A stretch of 64,000 bases of DNA from the NCBI GenBank assembly GCA_001986395.2, contig MQVO02000014.1, positions 496,001 to 560,000 of the forward strand. The letters are read 5' to 3'. The translations under genes were made by a program, and so were the position numbers. The stretch is from Irpex lacteus (taxonomy: Eukaryota; Basidiomycota; Agaricomycetes; Polyporales; Irpicaceae). The notes beneath the pieces were generated by a model, which worked only from the letters and a program-made list of their open reading frames with translations, was not told the DNA's origin and did not search any database. Below, one piece after another: positions 35,087-46,732 of the stretch. Every line of letters starts with the position of its first letter. Position 1 is the stretch's first letter.

Positions 35087-35522
35087 CTCATTACGACACT
35101 AGATTCTTGACTTCATTTCTCATGGGATACACATGTAGTATAATATCCGTACATCGATCGTCTGTACTCGCCGACAGTGATTATAATGGGACCGTCTTGA
35201 TAAGTCGGATTGGAGCTACCCCTTTCTGCGTTTCTGCGCGGGCAACGAGGTGTATGTCACAAGTACTGATAGATAGTCAGTTGCAACACTACAAAAGCCC
35301 TAGAAGTTTTCACTACGACACTCACAGCTTCGGCTGCCGTAGATTCGGAGGCAAGTCATGGCCACGTGTTTTGCCTATAAACAGGATGTCATTTAGCGTA
35401 GTGGATAACGTTTAGCGCCGCCCTTCATAGGCTTTCTTGTCCGAACATAACCGTCTCTGCTCTCTCCAGCCCTTTGTCGTCGCACAGTGAAATTTGAACC
35501 CCCTTCTTGATACTCAACAGCC
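35087..35522. other. Intergenic, STIMATE gene to GLC8 homologue
   Basis: 436 bp between tandem genes, containing the 3' end of one and the promoter of the next. The last 100 bp are pyrimidine-rich. Nothing else recognised. Confidence 0.5.
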
Positions 35523-36499
35523 ATGTCGCACGTCGAAGCACCAGTACAAGCACATACCCCTCACCAACCACCGATGTCCCGCTCAAACTCGAAGCCAAAG
35601 GGTATCCTCAAGAACGCACCACCGAATGGCGCCGGTGGGCAGCAGCAGTACGTAGAATCCCTGGATATAGTCGATGCACACCCCTCCAACCCGATATGAT
35701 AGCCTGCAGTGGGACGAGGAGAACCTCGCCCTTACAGAAGCGCAAAAGGACAGCCAGATGAAGATCACGGAGCCAAAAACACCGTACGTAAGATACGATG
35801 CTGAGACCGACACAGTCGAAGGAGGTACGCTCGTTATATTAATCTACCCCTATTGCACACCTATCGATTGAACCACCATGTCCTACATTCCAGATATACC
35901 CGGCCTCGACCTGAACGGTGCAACCGCATCCATAATCCCCAGGTCTTTCTCCCCGACAAGCAGTGTCGCCGCCACGGACGGCGAATCTGGCCCGCCCTCT
36001 CGTCGGACGTCGTTCTCGAGCAACGGCAGGACTGCGTCTTCTGGCGGTGGACCCGGGAGCAGGAGCTCCAGTCGCAGCACGTCGTTCAATCTGCCGAACG
36101 AGGCGAGGGAGGTGCTTCGTCTGGACGGCCGGCAGCCAGGGGACGAAGTAGAGTTTGATGAGGAGATGGACGAAGAGAGTGCGTGTTATGACTGGGTTTC
36201 TGGTTGATCGGCTTACCCCTGACACGACGATTTTGACAGCTGCCGCTAAACATGCTGCCTTCGTCCGCGCTCGAGGGAGACATTACTCTAACGAGGCTGA
36301 AGCTATGAAGGTACGTCGTCGTTTGATCTCTTATCGCTGCAGTCTCTCTGACATGGATAATCAGCGAGCAAAGCAGCTGATCGACGATGAGGATGACGAC
36401 GATAGCTCTGCCAACCACCACGATGACTCTGAGTCGCATATGTCTGTCGATTCAGAGACTGATGTAAAGGTGAATGGCGTAACTCGGGCAAACAACTAG
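35523..36499 (+). CDS. GLC8: Protein phosphatase 1 inhibitor 2 homologue (Glc8), 245 aa
   Basis: Exons: 35523-35647, 35703-35824, 35894-36178, 36240-36310, 36365-36499 (246 codons with stop). The three family motifs are present in order: the PP1-binding KGILK ([13 protein letters not shown], residue ~26), the central segment [20 protein letters not shown] with KTPYVRYD, which carries the conserved TP phosphosite context, and the C-terminal [18 protein letters not shown] helix equivalent to the HYNE motif. The tail is Asp/Ser-rich. Glc8 binds and modulates the Glc7/PP1 catalytic subunit. Every splice joins mid-codon or at a codon edge in the expected frame. Length is close to other fungal members. 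Confident family call. Confidence 0.93.
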
Positions 36500-36882
36500 G
36501 AGGATACGTTCCGGCCAGTGCTCGTCGAATCGTATGTTTTCTATGACGGATAATCAGTCTCTTGTACTCTTGCTACTGCGCCATGTGATTCGATTTCTTG
36601 CCTGTATATTACCCTGGATTCTTATGCTACTCTGCTTGTGATCAGGGCGTGTCTCTTGAGCGATGGCCTGTGGCATGATTGGATGTGAGTAGGGTTAGGG
36701 GCTGCTTCAGGCACAGCGATTGCATGAAATCAGGAAGATACTGACTCGTCCTGTAATGTAGATCTCGATCGGGCATGGTATACGGTCCTCCAAAAATTTC
36801 AATCGCTTTCCAGTTTCTCCACTGACTTGATCTCTGGCTTTCCCCACTTCCACCATCTCATATAGCACTCTCGACATCTATC
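36500..36882. promoter_or_regulatory. Intergenic / promoter of MTD1, with telomere-like motif
   Basis: 383 bp. AGGGTTAGGG at 36691-36700 (reverse complement contains the telo-box CCCTAA) lies about 183 bp upstream of the MTD1 start. Such motifs occur in fungal housekeeping promoters bound by Myb-type telomere factors. Function here is inference. Confidence 0.4.
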
Positions 36883-38520
36883 ATGGCTGTGAGCATCGTC
36901 GGCAAAGGACTCCTTCTCAAGTCGGACCCCATCGCAAGCGCGTTTCGAGATGAGATCAAGACTGCTTTGACGCAAAGCACCCGTCGACCGAGGCTCGTCG
37001 GTATTCTGGCGACAGCAGGCGCACCAAGTAAAATGTATGCGGACTTTACGAAGAAGCAGTGCGAAGAGCTCGGCTTCGAATTCGTACTCAAGCAAGTCGG
37101 CTCGGCTTCCGATGCGTCGTTGAGCGATGGAGAGGGAGTAGAAGAGGCTATCATCGAGGCGAACAATGATAACGACGTAGATGGAATCATGGTAGGCACA
37201 TACACCTGCCCATCGTTGTATATATCATGTGTACCGACCGTTCTGGTTTGGAATTTATATCAAAGGTGTATTACCCTATCTTCGGAGTGCAGCAGGTCTG
37301 TACCACCCATGCAAGCTAATGTCAGTTATCAGCTAAAATGCTGCTCGTGATATTAGGACCATTATTTGCAGCAGGTGAGCTCAATGGTATCTACTACACC
37401 TAGTATCGTGTGTGATATCTTTGGTGTAAGGTTGTTTCGCCGTTGAAGGATGTAGAGGGATTACATTTCAAGTTCCATTATAACCTCTATCACAAGTAAG
37501 CTGTTCCTTATTTATTCGGCCTCGCTATAGCTGAACGTCATCGCGATCAGTATTCGCTATCTCAAACCCGAGTCCTTGTTGTCGTCAGTTACACCAAGCG
37601 AGCCTCCCCCGCCTGTAGTCGACGACAAAGCTCCTCCCGGCTTCGTCAAGTCCATCCTGCCCTGCACCCCTCTTGCTATCGTCAAATGCCTCGAGTACAC
37701 TAGAGTGTATAATAACCTCCTACCTTATGGTGACCGTGCATATGGCAAGACCATCACCGTGATCAACAGGTACGGCTTTGAGCGTTATTAACATCACCAT
37801 TCCGCTCATCTTTCCCAGGTCCGAAGTGGTAGGCCGTCCCCTTGCAGCGCTCCTCGCCAACGATGGAGCCCGAGTCTTCTCAGTAGACATTGATTCCATC
37901 CAGGTGCCCCTTCTGATAGCTGAAATTATTCGCGTCGGTCACTGACCTTCAACGTTGCCCCTGATTAGGAATACACCAAACGTCCTACACGGGATTCGTC
38001 TGAGAGCGAACAGGCGAGCAGGTACCATCCCCGGCACGTCGTCCGCCCGTTTTCGCGTTCCCTGGAAGAATGTCTCGGGTTGTCCGACGTCGTCGTGTCA
38101 GCGGTACCGAGCGCCTCTTACAAGGTGAAGACGGAGTGGCTGAAAGATGGATGCATATGTATCAACGTCGCTGCGGACAAGAACTTTGACAAAGACGTAC
38201 GAGAAAAGGTCAGTCCCTGCCCATGCCCGTCATAGGCTCCCGGATGATGGCATCCTGGCCATCCCGCTGATTTGAAGTGGATGCTGACGAGATGGATGCG
38301 GCTGACCCTTTTGCTGTAGGCCTCTTTGTACATGCCGACCATTGGGAAAGTGACCATTATGATGCTCTTGCGTAATCTGTGAGTGCATCTTCCCGGGCCA
38401 TCGAATCTGAAATTTTGAGAAAGGCTGTGCTTATTTCACTTTTCGGCATCTAGGTTACGTCTGCGTTCCTACAGAGAAGTTGAACAGCCACTCACCGTGC
38501 CCGCAAAGACCGACTCATAG
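36883..38520 (+). CDS. MTD1: NAD-dependent methylenetetrahydrofolate dehydrogenase, 363 aa
   Basis: Exons: 36883-37191, 37266-37295 (30 nt), 37357-37374 (18 nt), 37431-37495, 37551-37769, 37819-37903, 37969-38208, 38320-38378, 38454-38520 (364 codons with stop). Landmarks of the monofunctional Mtd1 type: MYADFTKKQCEELGF near residue 52, VYYPIFGVQQDHYLQQ spanning three exons, the substrate region KSILPCTPLAIVKCLEY, the Rossmann segment TVINRSEVVGRPLAALLANDGARVFSVDID, and SDVVVSAVPSASYKVKTEWLKDG. It oxidises 5,10-methylene-THF with NAD in the cytosol, feeding formyl groups to purine synthesis. It differs from the trifunctional C1-THF synthase. Slightly longer than yeast Mtd1 (320 aa). It converges on the Orm gene. 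Confidence 0.93.
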
Positions 38521-39027
38521 CCCATCTACAAAACACTGGGCCGAACCACCAACGTAGACCACGCGCGGAGTTGAAGAGAAACAGGAGACAAAAAACACGC
38601 GCACTTCTGGGTGAAGAAAGGAGGTTAAAACGGGCCCGAAGACTCGACTGCGGATTAGATAGAAGATTAGACACAGCCGTTTTGCAAAACCGGTGTACGC
38701 GGCGGCCGAAAACTAGAACGTGTATAGAAAGATGTTACTTGTATTACACTCCGAATGGGCAGTGAGCAATAAGATTGTAAGACGACTGTATGGACTTGGG
38801 ATGACGATTCAGTGAACGACAAGCTAGGATAAGATGCTATGCAATACTACTATTAAGTGAGAGACCAAGGACTGACTAAAGAAGAGAGATACCGCCGAGA
38901 GAGAGTGGTGAGATAAAGAGGCCCAAGAGGCGAGTTCGCCACCGCAATTCCATGTCCATGGGAGATGTATAATTTGATATGACACATATTATGAAAAGGC
39001 ACAGGAAGTGCGGGAGTTTACTGAGGT
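38521..39027. other. Convergent 3' region, MTD1 / Orm
   Basis: 507 bp between two stop codons. Purine-rich around 38570-38640 and 38880-38930; no gene or repeat recognised. Confidence 0.5.
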
Positions 39028-40002
39028 TTATTGGAAGTGGGCTGGTGTAATCTTGATGGGCGGTATGCTGTCGTCGAGCAGGTTCGGCGTTGTAGAACCC
39101 GAGCGATTTGGAAAGCCCGGGGTGACTGGCGTGGACATGCCTGAGGGTTCGTCATCGACCATAAAGCGCACACGTTGGCGGTGTAGCTGTGGGAAAAGGA
39201 AGAGGGATTTAGTACTGGGGTAAGCGAGAGAAGCCCGAATGTGGTAAGTCACCTGCGGCAGTTTGGGGATGAGGACGAAGATGAGGGCAGACAGGTTAAT
39301 GGCAAAGTTCCAAGGATTGTAGTTCGTATAGTGTGTTGACGCAAGGAATCTAAGATATCAATGCCTTCGTCAAGCATGCTTTGAATTGAGAAGTTAGCGT
39401 GGGTGACGTACAGAGCTATAGGAACGGTGAAGAGCCACTTCTTCGCTGGTGTATAGTGTGCGCCCTCGTCGATTTGTTCCCACATTGTCAGATCGTCGTA
39501 GGCACCACCATGCATGTCCGATTGGAAAGGTATACCAGTGACATAATGGAACATAAGGTAGTGGAACTGCACTTGTCGTCAGGACCTGTAGCAGGGTCAG
39601 GACGGCTCAGTGATTGGACTCACCCCGAGATAGATGAGATTGACTAGTGTCCAACTGAGCTCTTGCTCCATCCCCGGTATTGTGTCGATGACTATTTTAC
39701 CGGCTATGATGAGTAGAGGATGTATGACCCAGGCACCTGTGGAACGACAATGTTACCCTGCGCCGTGGCCTCCTGAACTAGAGCAAGAACGTACCCTTCC
39801 TGTTGACCCATTCCGCGTTCATGTTCTCATAGAGGCTCTGGTCCAATCCCTCCTCTTGATTGTCTTCTCCAACTGTCTCGACCTTGACGAGGCTGCTGCT
39901 TCTCATTCTGCCGACGCGGACTTTAAGTTCTGAATGAGAGGGCGAGGTCTCGACGGTGAGATGCGGTATGTTGAGCGTCGGAGATGATAATATTCCACTC
40001 AT
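39028..40002 (-). CDS. ORM1: Orm/ORMDL-family regulator of sphingolipid synthesis, 243 aa
   Basis: Exons from the right: 40002-39795, 39736-39624, 39566-39412, 39349-39253, 39186-39028 (244 codons with stop). The ORMDL core is complete: NAEWVNRKGAWVIHPLLIIA, WTLVNLIYLGFHYLMFHYVT, GIPFQSD, LTMWEQIDEGAHYTPAKKWL, THYTNYNPWNFAINLSALIF, VLIPKLPQLHRQRV. These are ER membrane proteins that bind and inhibit serine palmitoyltransferase. The N-terminal ~70 residues carry RMRSSS (residues 32-37), an AGC-kinase RxRxxS site like the Ypk1 sites that relieve yeast Orm inhibition and that animal ORMDLs lack. The Ser/Thr/Pro-rich C-terminal tail (PSGMSTPVTPGFP) is a fungal extension. It is divergent from the Virilizer gene, 306 bp apart. 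Confidence 0.95.
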
Positions 40003-40308
40003 GGCTGCTTGCGATGTTCAGAGGAAAATCGAGGAGAAAATGGGAGAAAGGAAAGGTGAGTTGGGGAAGAATTAATGCGGCGAGTGAGTCCACCTGGGCA
40101 AGTCCACGTGGAGCAGGCGCCCATTGACGCGTCTGAGACTGTCTGAGAGCCGAACCGCGACCATAGCCTTTATCCTCCTTGTCCTCATCGTCCACGACAG
40201 CGTCCACGCGTGCGCACGTAACGGCAACAACGTTATTTTTGTGTATATTGATGCGCTGTGGATACCTGAAATAGCAGCCACACGACCCAGTTTCCAACAG
40301 AGGGCATC
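40003..40308. promoter_or_regulatory. Divergent Orm / Virilizer promoter with E-box and MCB motifs
   Basis: 306 bp shared by two divergent starts. Contains a 10-bp palindrome TCCACGTGGA (CACGTG E-box at 40105-40110) and ACGCGT (Mlu I cell-cycle-box core) at 40127-40132. The CACGTG core is bound by fungal bHLH factors; ACGCGT by MBF-type factors. Motifs are seen; function is inferred. Confidence 0.5.
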
Positions 40309-43300
40309 ATGCTCCTGCAATGGTGCACTCTTGAGCCCAGCGGATCCTCTCAATTGGCGGCGTTGCGGTTCTCCACGCCAGTGCGCATAACGTCTATCTC
40401 CATCTTTCCAACAGATTTTCAGCCGTTTGAAAAATCTCCTGAGATTGTCAGGTATGTACTGACTTGTTATGATGACCGGATTAAACTGAACATGTTCAAT
40501 TTAGCCGTACAGAACCGGAAGCGTTCTTTCTTGAACTGTACTTCAATGCGCACCCTGTATCCAACCCGAACTCCAAAGAGAGACCGAAGCCATCCAATGT
40601 GCTGATACCGACAGTCATTGCCTATGCTGGTGGGCGTATGGACTTCCACGTAAACATGAGCGCAGAGGTGAGTGTGTTGTTTCGACTGCCGTGTTTACTA
40701 CCGTACTCAACAACTATGACGTGATGTGAGACTTCGACTCGCCTCATGGTCGTGAAGGGGTCCTTCGAAAGCCTTTCCATGGCCATCTACGGCGACGTTT
40801 CGTCAGAGATACTACCACCGTCCTCTACATATGAAGCGAAGCATATACCCTCCATTGACCCGATACCCCTACACCCCACCTTGGACCCCGGTTCTCACCA
40901 CGACCCTACAGCCTTAGCTTACCAACTATTGGACTTGATAGCTGACTCGCCTCCTTTGCCCCTCATTGTCCGCCTGATGTTCTGCCTTAAGCCATCGAAC
41001 GATGATTGGGACTCTCCCAGCTTTCCATATCTGTACGCAGATTTGGAGGGCCTCCCAGAGGATGCTGATATTGAGCACGCAGTGGAAGCCACTCTACGAC
41101 CGGCTGCCGATGACACTCCTGACGCTATATTCCAGGGTTTCGCCCAGAAGATAGCGCAAGCTCTGGTGACAAAGGTATGTGCAGAGGCCGATAATTAAAA
41201 GCATGTCCTCGTGTGAGAAATATTTTGATCACAAACAAATTCTCGATTAGGATGAAAACACAGCCTACCATTTCTCTAAGCTATTGAGCCATGTCGCGTG
41301 CCAACATCCGGAGCTGTCACGCTCGCTTCTGGTCAGTAATATGACTCCCTCTCGTTTGCCCCCTCTTGTCATTGACACGGTTCTACAGAACTCAGTACAG
41401 CTGGAAGACATCTTTGATCCGCACAGTTTGGACGAGGACACGTTGGAAAGGATGCTTGACTCGGCATCCAATGCTGATATAGCAAAGGCATTCAATACGC
41501 CATGGTTTCTGGAGCTGCTGGCTTTTGTAACCCGGAGCTCAAGTAACGGACAGGACCTACGCCAATTGGCTCGACAATTGCTTGCACGCTTGGAGGGTAT
41601 GCCTGTGATTGAGGACGTGCTATTAAACACCGCAGGGTCGTTCTCCACGGCTGTACTCACGATCAAGGACATAACCAGCCAAGAGCGGTCGTTTGGTACC
41701 TGGCTTGCCAGCATGATCACTCACCCAGATCTTCTCGATAAGTTAGACGAGAATCCACCTTTGTCGGTCCCATCGCCATATCCCTTGCCGTTGTTCAAGG
41801 ACAGTACAACCATGGTGTCGCATGAAGAGTTCATCACCTTCTTGAGAGCGGTGATTGGTGTTTCGTCAGTCTTGGCTGTATATGCATGGGCAGACAGCCT
41901 GCCGCATCAGAATTGTCGAGAGCGTGCGCTGGGTATCATTCGCCTATGGCAAGATGTCGATGGCTACCGTGAGGTGCGTGAGACAATGCTAACCACCTAA
42001 GACTCTACTGACTAGTCGGTTGCGTTAGATTGTCAATCACTTTCTTCTGTCCCGACAGATGATATTCCGGCTGGAGTGCATGCTCGACAACGACCTACCA
42101 ACACGAGCGGGCATTGACGCAGAGCACATTCTAGTCAATCTCGCCAAGGATCCTCAGGCCATCCTCCATCCAGAATTGATGAAAAGTATCCTGTCCCTTC
42201 AACCACCACATTGCTTCATCACTCAGGAGGAACGTTTGTCAATGCAAGAAGCCGCCGAAATCGCGGAGGACGGGTTGAGAGGGGCAGTCGATTATCTCGT
42301 ACGGGCGTTGGAGCAGCCTCAAAGCTTTGGAAGTATTCGATCGCTCCGGGTGGCTCTAGCCATCATTGACGAGAAGCTTCAGAGTGGAGGCGAACAGGAT
42401 ATCCTGCAGGAGTTCTGGGACCAAGGAAACTTCAGTCTGGAAACTTGCCTCACGGATATCTATGTCGAGCTTAACGAGGAGATCTCGAGGAACTTCACAG
42501 TCGAGCCTAGCACCTCGCTGTCATCTCAACTATTACCTGAAGTCTTCCGAGCCTCCGACCAAACGATTGCGATTCTGCTCCGCCTGGTCCCTCACTACCC
42601 ACTCCCAGGGCGCGTCATTCGACTGATCGTTTCGAGTGCCGCAGACCTCTTCGCCTCCACGGACCTCATTGATCTGCTATATGCACAGTCTAGCCCAATG
42701 TGCGTCGCTGCTCAGCGGTCGAGGCAGTCTTGCATCGACGCCGTACGTGCCCTCGCCGTCTCGCCTGAGGATGCGGTTGGTGGGCCATCCAACGCAGAGA
42801 TAATCCTGCGAGCATTGCTTTCCCACGGCTTCAAGTTCGGAGTCAAGGACCCTGTACACCATCTGCTTCAAGTCTTCTCACTCATCGACTACCTCCTTCC
42901 TTTACCGGATGACGGGCAGGAAATCTCTGGACGGTGGACGCAGCGTGTGCTTCCGAATCTCTTGCGCGAACTGTGGATGTTCTGTTCCGCCCTCGACACC
43001 GAGAACAAAGCCCATTTTGTTCGTCGCTTGGTCGGCCTCGATCGCAATGTCATCGGTATCGGAGACTGGTTACTGCAGCAAGAGCTGCAGGGCTTGTTGT
43101 CGACTCTTACGTCCTTGGAAGAAGCCGGGACCCCACCACATTACAGGCTCGCCCGCCAGTATCAAGTCGCGCTCTCCATCCAATTTTTCCTCGACCTCAT
43201 GTCCAGCTCATCCTCGGTCTCAGAATGGTGCAAGAACGCGTTGGTCGCGGATCCTGAAACCGCGCATATATTCGCCCTGTGTCTCGAGAAGCTTGGGGAC

Positions 43301-44315
43301 CTCAACGTTATATCCATCTCACTGTCAACGATTGTGTCAACGTTTGCCTCGGATCCATCCAAGCTTGTGGATGAGATCAAGCTACCCATCGCTCTTACAC
43401 TCCTCAGGATTTGCCAATTCGGAGAAGTCACCGGCGAACGCATTACATCGTCCATGCGTCAGGCACTCACTATCCTCCACAGTCTTCCATCTTACCTAGT
43501 CAAGGCACAGAATGTCGCGTACGAAGTCAGCGCACTTCTGTACTTGCTGAGTACTTCGTCCAACCTGATAGAGGGGGATTTGCCAGATGCTCTGCTTGAG
43601 CTCCTGGAGTGGCTGGAAGGAAGTGACGACCCCTCCGCGACCACTATCGAGGGGATCACTTCTGCCACATTCGCATCTTTGTCCGAGAAGTTCAAGTTGC
43701 AACTGCAACCCGACCGACAGTCGACTTTGGACATTCTACAAGCGCGCTTCAAGTTCCCGGCGCAAGAAGGTGTGGCTCGCTCGCCGATCGATTTGCCCAA
43801 CACCCTGAAGCTCAGCGTGCAAGACCTCGAAGATCTCTTCCGCGAGCCAACGCCCGCACCGTTCACTCCGCCGAAGCGAGTACTCAATCAAGACGCCCTC
43901 AGCACTGTTACAATTTCTCCCCCTACGGCTGTTATTCGTTCTCCAGCCGCAACAGGGCTGACAAAAACCTATTTAAACAACGATTTCCGCCAGCTTCGTC
44001 AGGCACCGTCTGCGCGGCAAAATACAAGCAGACTGCCGAGCATGCATGTAGATGTAGGTAGCATGGTTTGAATCTAATGTCTGATATTTGCTTGTCTCTC
44101 GAGACTTACTTTTCTTTCCTCCCCCTTTCCCTCCCTTGTCTGTGTGTGCCTCAAACGAATAGGACTTCGAAACCGCGGCTGCATCGTCACCGACGTCGGC
44201 GTTGCATGCTCTACCGATGGCGGTGCCCGTACCACTCGCGGTACCGGGACCAAGCACGATTCCGTTCGCGGCAGCCGCTCCCGCTTCGTTGTCACCCGTG
44301 TTCAAGTTGATGTAG
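40309..44315 (+). CDS. VIR: Virilizer-like protein (m6A methyltransferase complex family), 1206 aa
   Basis: Exons: 40309-40451, 40505-40667, 40731-41174, 41251-41973, 42059-44053, 44163-44315 (1207 codons with stop). The N-terminal Virilizer domain is recognisable: LLQWCTLEPSGSSQLAALRF, then RTEPEAFFLELYFNAHP, then AYAGGRMDFHVNMSAETSTR leading to LMVVKG. The remaining ~1000 residues are helical, with Leu-rich segments suggestive of an armadillo-type scaffold, as in animal and plant Virilizer. Virilizer is the large scaffold of the METTL3-METTL14/WTAP mRNA m6A writer complex in the nucleus. The 3' end is ambiguous: exon 5 reads through to a stop at 44071, but a GTAGGT donor at 44054 and a 109-nt intron lead to a clean 50-codon final exon (DFETAAASSPTSALHALPMA...). 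I prefer the spliced form. No other writer subunit is in the window. Confidence 0.85.
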
Positions 44316-44550
44316 CATCTATCTAGGTAAGTGTACAATTATGTGATGGTGGGACGTAAGATGTATGGATACACGATACAACGGGGGGAAGGGGGCGGAC
44401 GCAAAGGAATGTGTACGACCAAGGAATAAGATAAGGTATCGTCTGTAGCGCTAACCGTACGAAATGGTGTTTTGTTAGCTAAATGGCTGTAGCTCCAAGA
44501 GATGTGTGTATTACGTAGGCATGCACAACTGTAACACTAGCATAGAAGTA

Positions 44551-46732
44551 TCAATGTTGCTGGCGTGTCCTTCTACGAACGTGCGAAGGGTGGAGGTCGG
44601 GGTACTGCGGGACGAGGTCGTCCTGCGATCGGAAATACCTATCCATGTCTGCAGTGTCGAACTCAGATGATGTCTGAGCAGGCGACTCAGGCCGCGAAGC
44701 TTCGGTGGATTCGTTGCCAGGTGTTTTTGCGTTCGGCTTGCCACCCAGGTAGAATGTCCGTTTCCGTTTTGCCTTCGTTGGCGGTCGCTCGCCACCGTGG
44801 CCTGAGCCCGATGAAGAGTCTCGCGGAGGTACACTGCGAACTGTGAAATGTTCAAGAGTCCGCACATATGGTGAGAGGGTATGATTGGAATGGCTGAGAG
44901 TGGATAGTCTGGAAACCGAGTTGAGCGAGGGCTTGAGTACGATCTTCCGCTCCTCGTCAGTCAGGTCCGGCGAACCGAATCTATCTAAAGAAGTCGAAGA
45001 TGAAAACGAAGATCGTCTAGGACGGTTGATATGTATCCCGGCTTCATCGTCCGTCGACGGTCCTGGGGGTGTTGGCACGGAATGTGTTGCGTCCGTAGAG
45101 ACAGAATGCCGCGTACGAACGCTAGAGGGACTCCCCATACGTCGAGGTATAGGTTCGCGCAAATGAGGGACATATTGCATGGGAGGCGGTGAAGATGTCG
45201 TTGGGAGATCGTCATAATATTGATGTTCAAGAGGTATCTGCCCGTCATATTCGTGAACAGAGCCAGGCCAAGGTGGTGTTGCGCCCGCAAAATAAGGGTT
45301 ATACTGGCCATTCCAGGAGTGTGGTCTATCAGACATTGGTATCGCAGAGTAGGCGCGAGGCAAAGGATGGCGGGGAGTGAAGGCAGTGGGAGTGAGGTAG
45401 CTGTGTGAACGAGCAATGGACTGAGGTCTTGATGATGCCCTTGATGGTGCGCGAGAGCCTGGTCGACTCGGAGAGGACATAGCCTGGCTATGTGAGTGTA
45501 ATATTCTGGGTCGTGTGATCGTGCCCCCTCCAACTGCAGGAACGGTCTCGTACTCCTGCACGTCTAGGTCTCCAGCTTCCGATACAGAGGGCATGTTGAA
45601 AGAGGAATCAGGAACTAGATCCTCCCAGTTGGCGGCATCAAACGACCGATTATCGTCCTCATCCAATTCGTCTATGTCGCTCCGCTCTTCCGTAAGATCT
45701 GCGAGTCCCTTGTTCGGAGTGAATAATCCGCGGAACGCGCCGAATACGCTCTTTTTCGGGAGTCCTTCGGGACGCAAGCCATATGTGGGATCCCAATGCT
45801 CTTCCTCCGAGAATGGGTCATCGTCGTGAGTTGGTTGCGGTGAGGTAGGCATGGATATGGAAGTAGGCGGTCTGCGTGTCATACCAGAAACTCCACTATT
45901 AGACCGCGAATGACCTGTGAGAGCAGGCAGAGGGGCGCAAGGGCTCAGCGCTGGATGCAATCCAGCAACAGCAAGTCGTGGACCCAATCCGTATGGAGGG
46001 ACGCCGGAGTCAGAGGCAGCAAAGCTGCGAGGGCGCACAACTGGAGGAGGGGGTCGCTTGTTGAGGTAGGGAGCTTCAACTTTGGTCTTCACCCATCGTT
46101 GACTCAAGCGGTGAATAATCCCTGGCAGATCCTCCTTGAACATTTGCCGTAGCTGACCTTCGATCTCCCGTTGTATAAACTTTTGAATGACAGCGATAGA
46201 GTCGAAAGTACTGTTAATGTCGACATTCTGCAGAGGGTCGGTCTTGAACACCAGCGTAATTCCCTTGGTCTTCGATACTACAAGCACAACGTAAGAGTTG
46301 AGCTTGAAGTGAGAAAGTCGGAGGAGCATCGGGACCACGAGCGGGTGCTTTGCCGCCAACATGCCTCGGGACCCAGCCATCATGTGTATGTCGGGTTGCT
46401 TGTGGTTCAACGGATTCGCCTACAACACATGAGGGAAACCCATTCACAGATATTTACTGTTCGCAACGTACCTGGACTTTGGTCCGTAGCACGATGTGTG
46501 CGTCTCCCTCATATGTCAACCGAAATATCCCTCGAAACTGGTCCATAGTCATCTCGCCTATATCCCTAATCTCCAACTCCGGAGGCTGCGTGCCCATCTC
46601 GAGCTCGACAACCTCGATCTTGTCTGCTATGACTGGAGGCTTGTTACCCTTATTGAGGGCGGAGTCGAGCATCTGGATGGCATCGGCGTGAAACTGGTCT
46701 GAAAAGCGGGGCCATTTGAATGTGAATGACAT
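44551..46732 (-). CDS. MDM34: ERMES complex subunit Mdm34, 709 aa
   Basis: Two exons from the right: 46732-46472 and 46419-44551 (710 codons with stop). The N-terminus is the Mdm34 signature: MSFTFKWPRFSDQFHADAIQ, ALNKGNKPPVIADKIEVVEL, MGTQPPELEIRDIGEM, FRGIFRLTYEGDAHIVL. Exon 2 continues the SMP domain (ANPLNHKQPDIHMM, MLLRLSHFKLNSYVVLVVSK, FVFKTDPLQNVDINSTFD region) to about residue 200. SMP domains bind and move phospholipids at ER-mitochondria contacts, and Mdm34 is the mitochondrial outer-membrane partner of Mmm1-Mdm12. The following ~500 residues are Ser/Pro-rich and disordered with Arg-rich ends, much longer than the yeast protein (459 aa in total). Its stop is 236 bp from that of the Virilizer gene. 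Confidence 0.94.
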
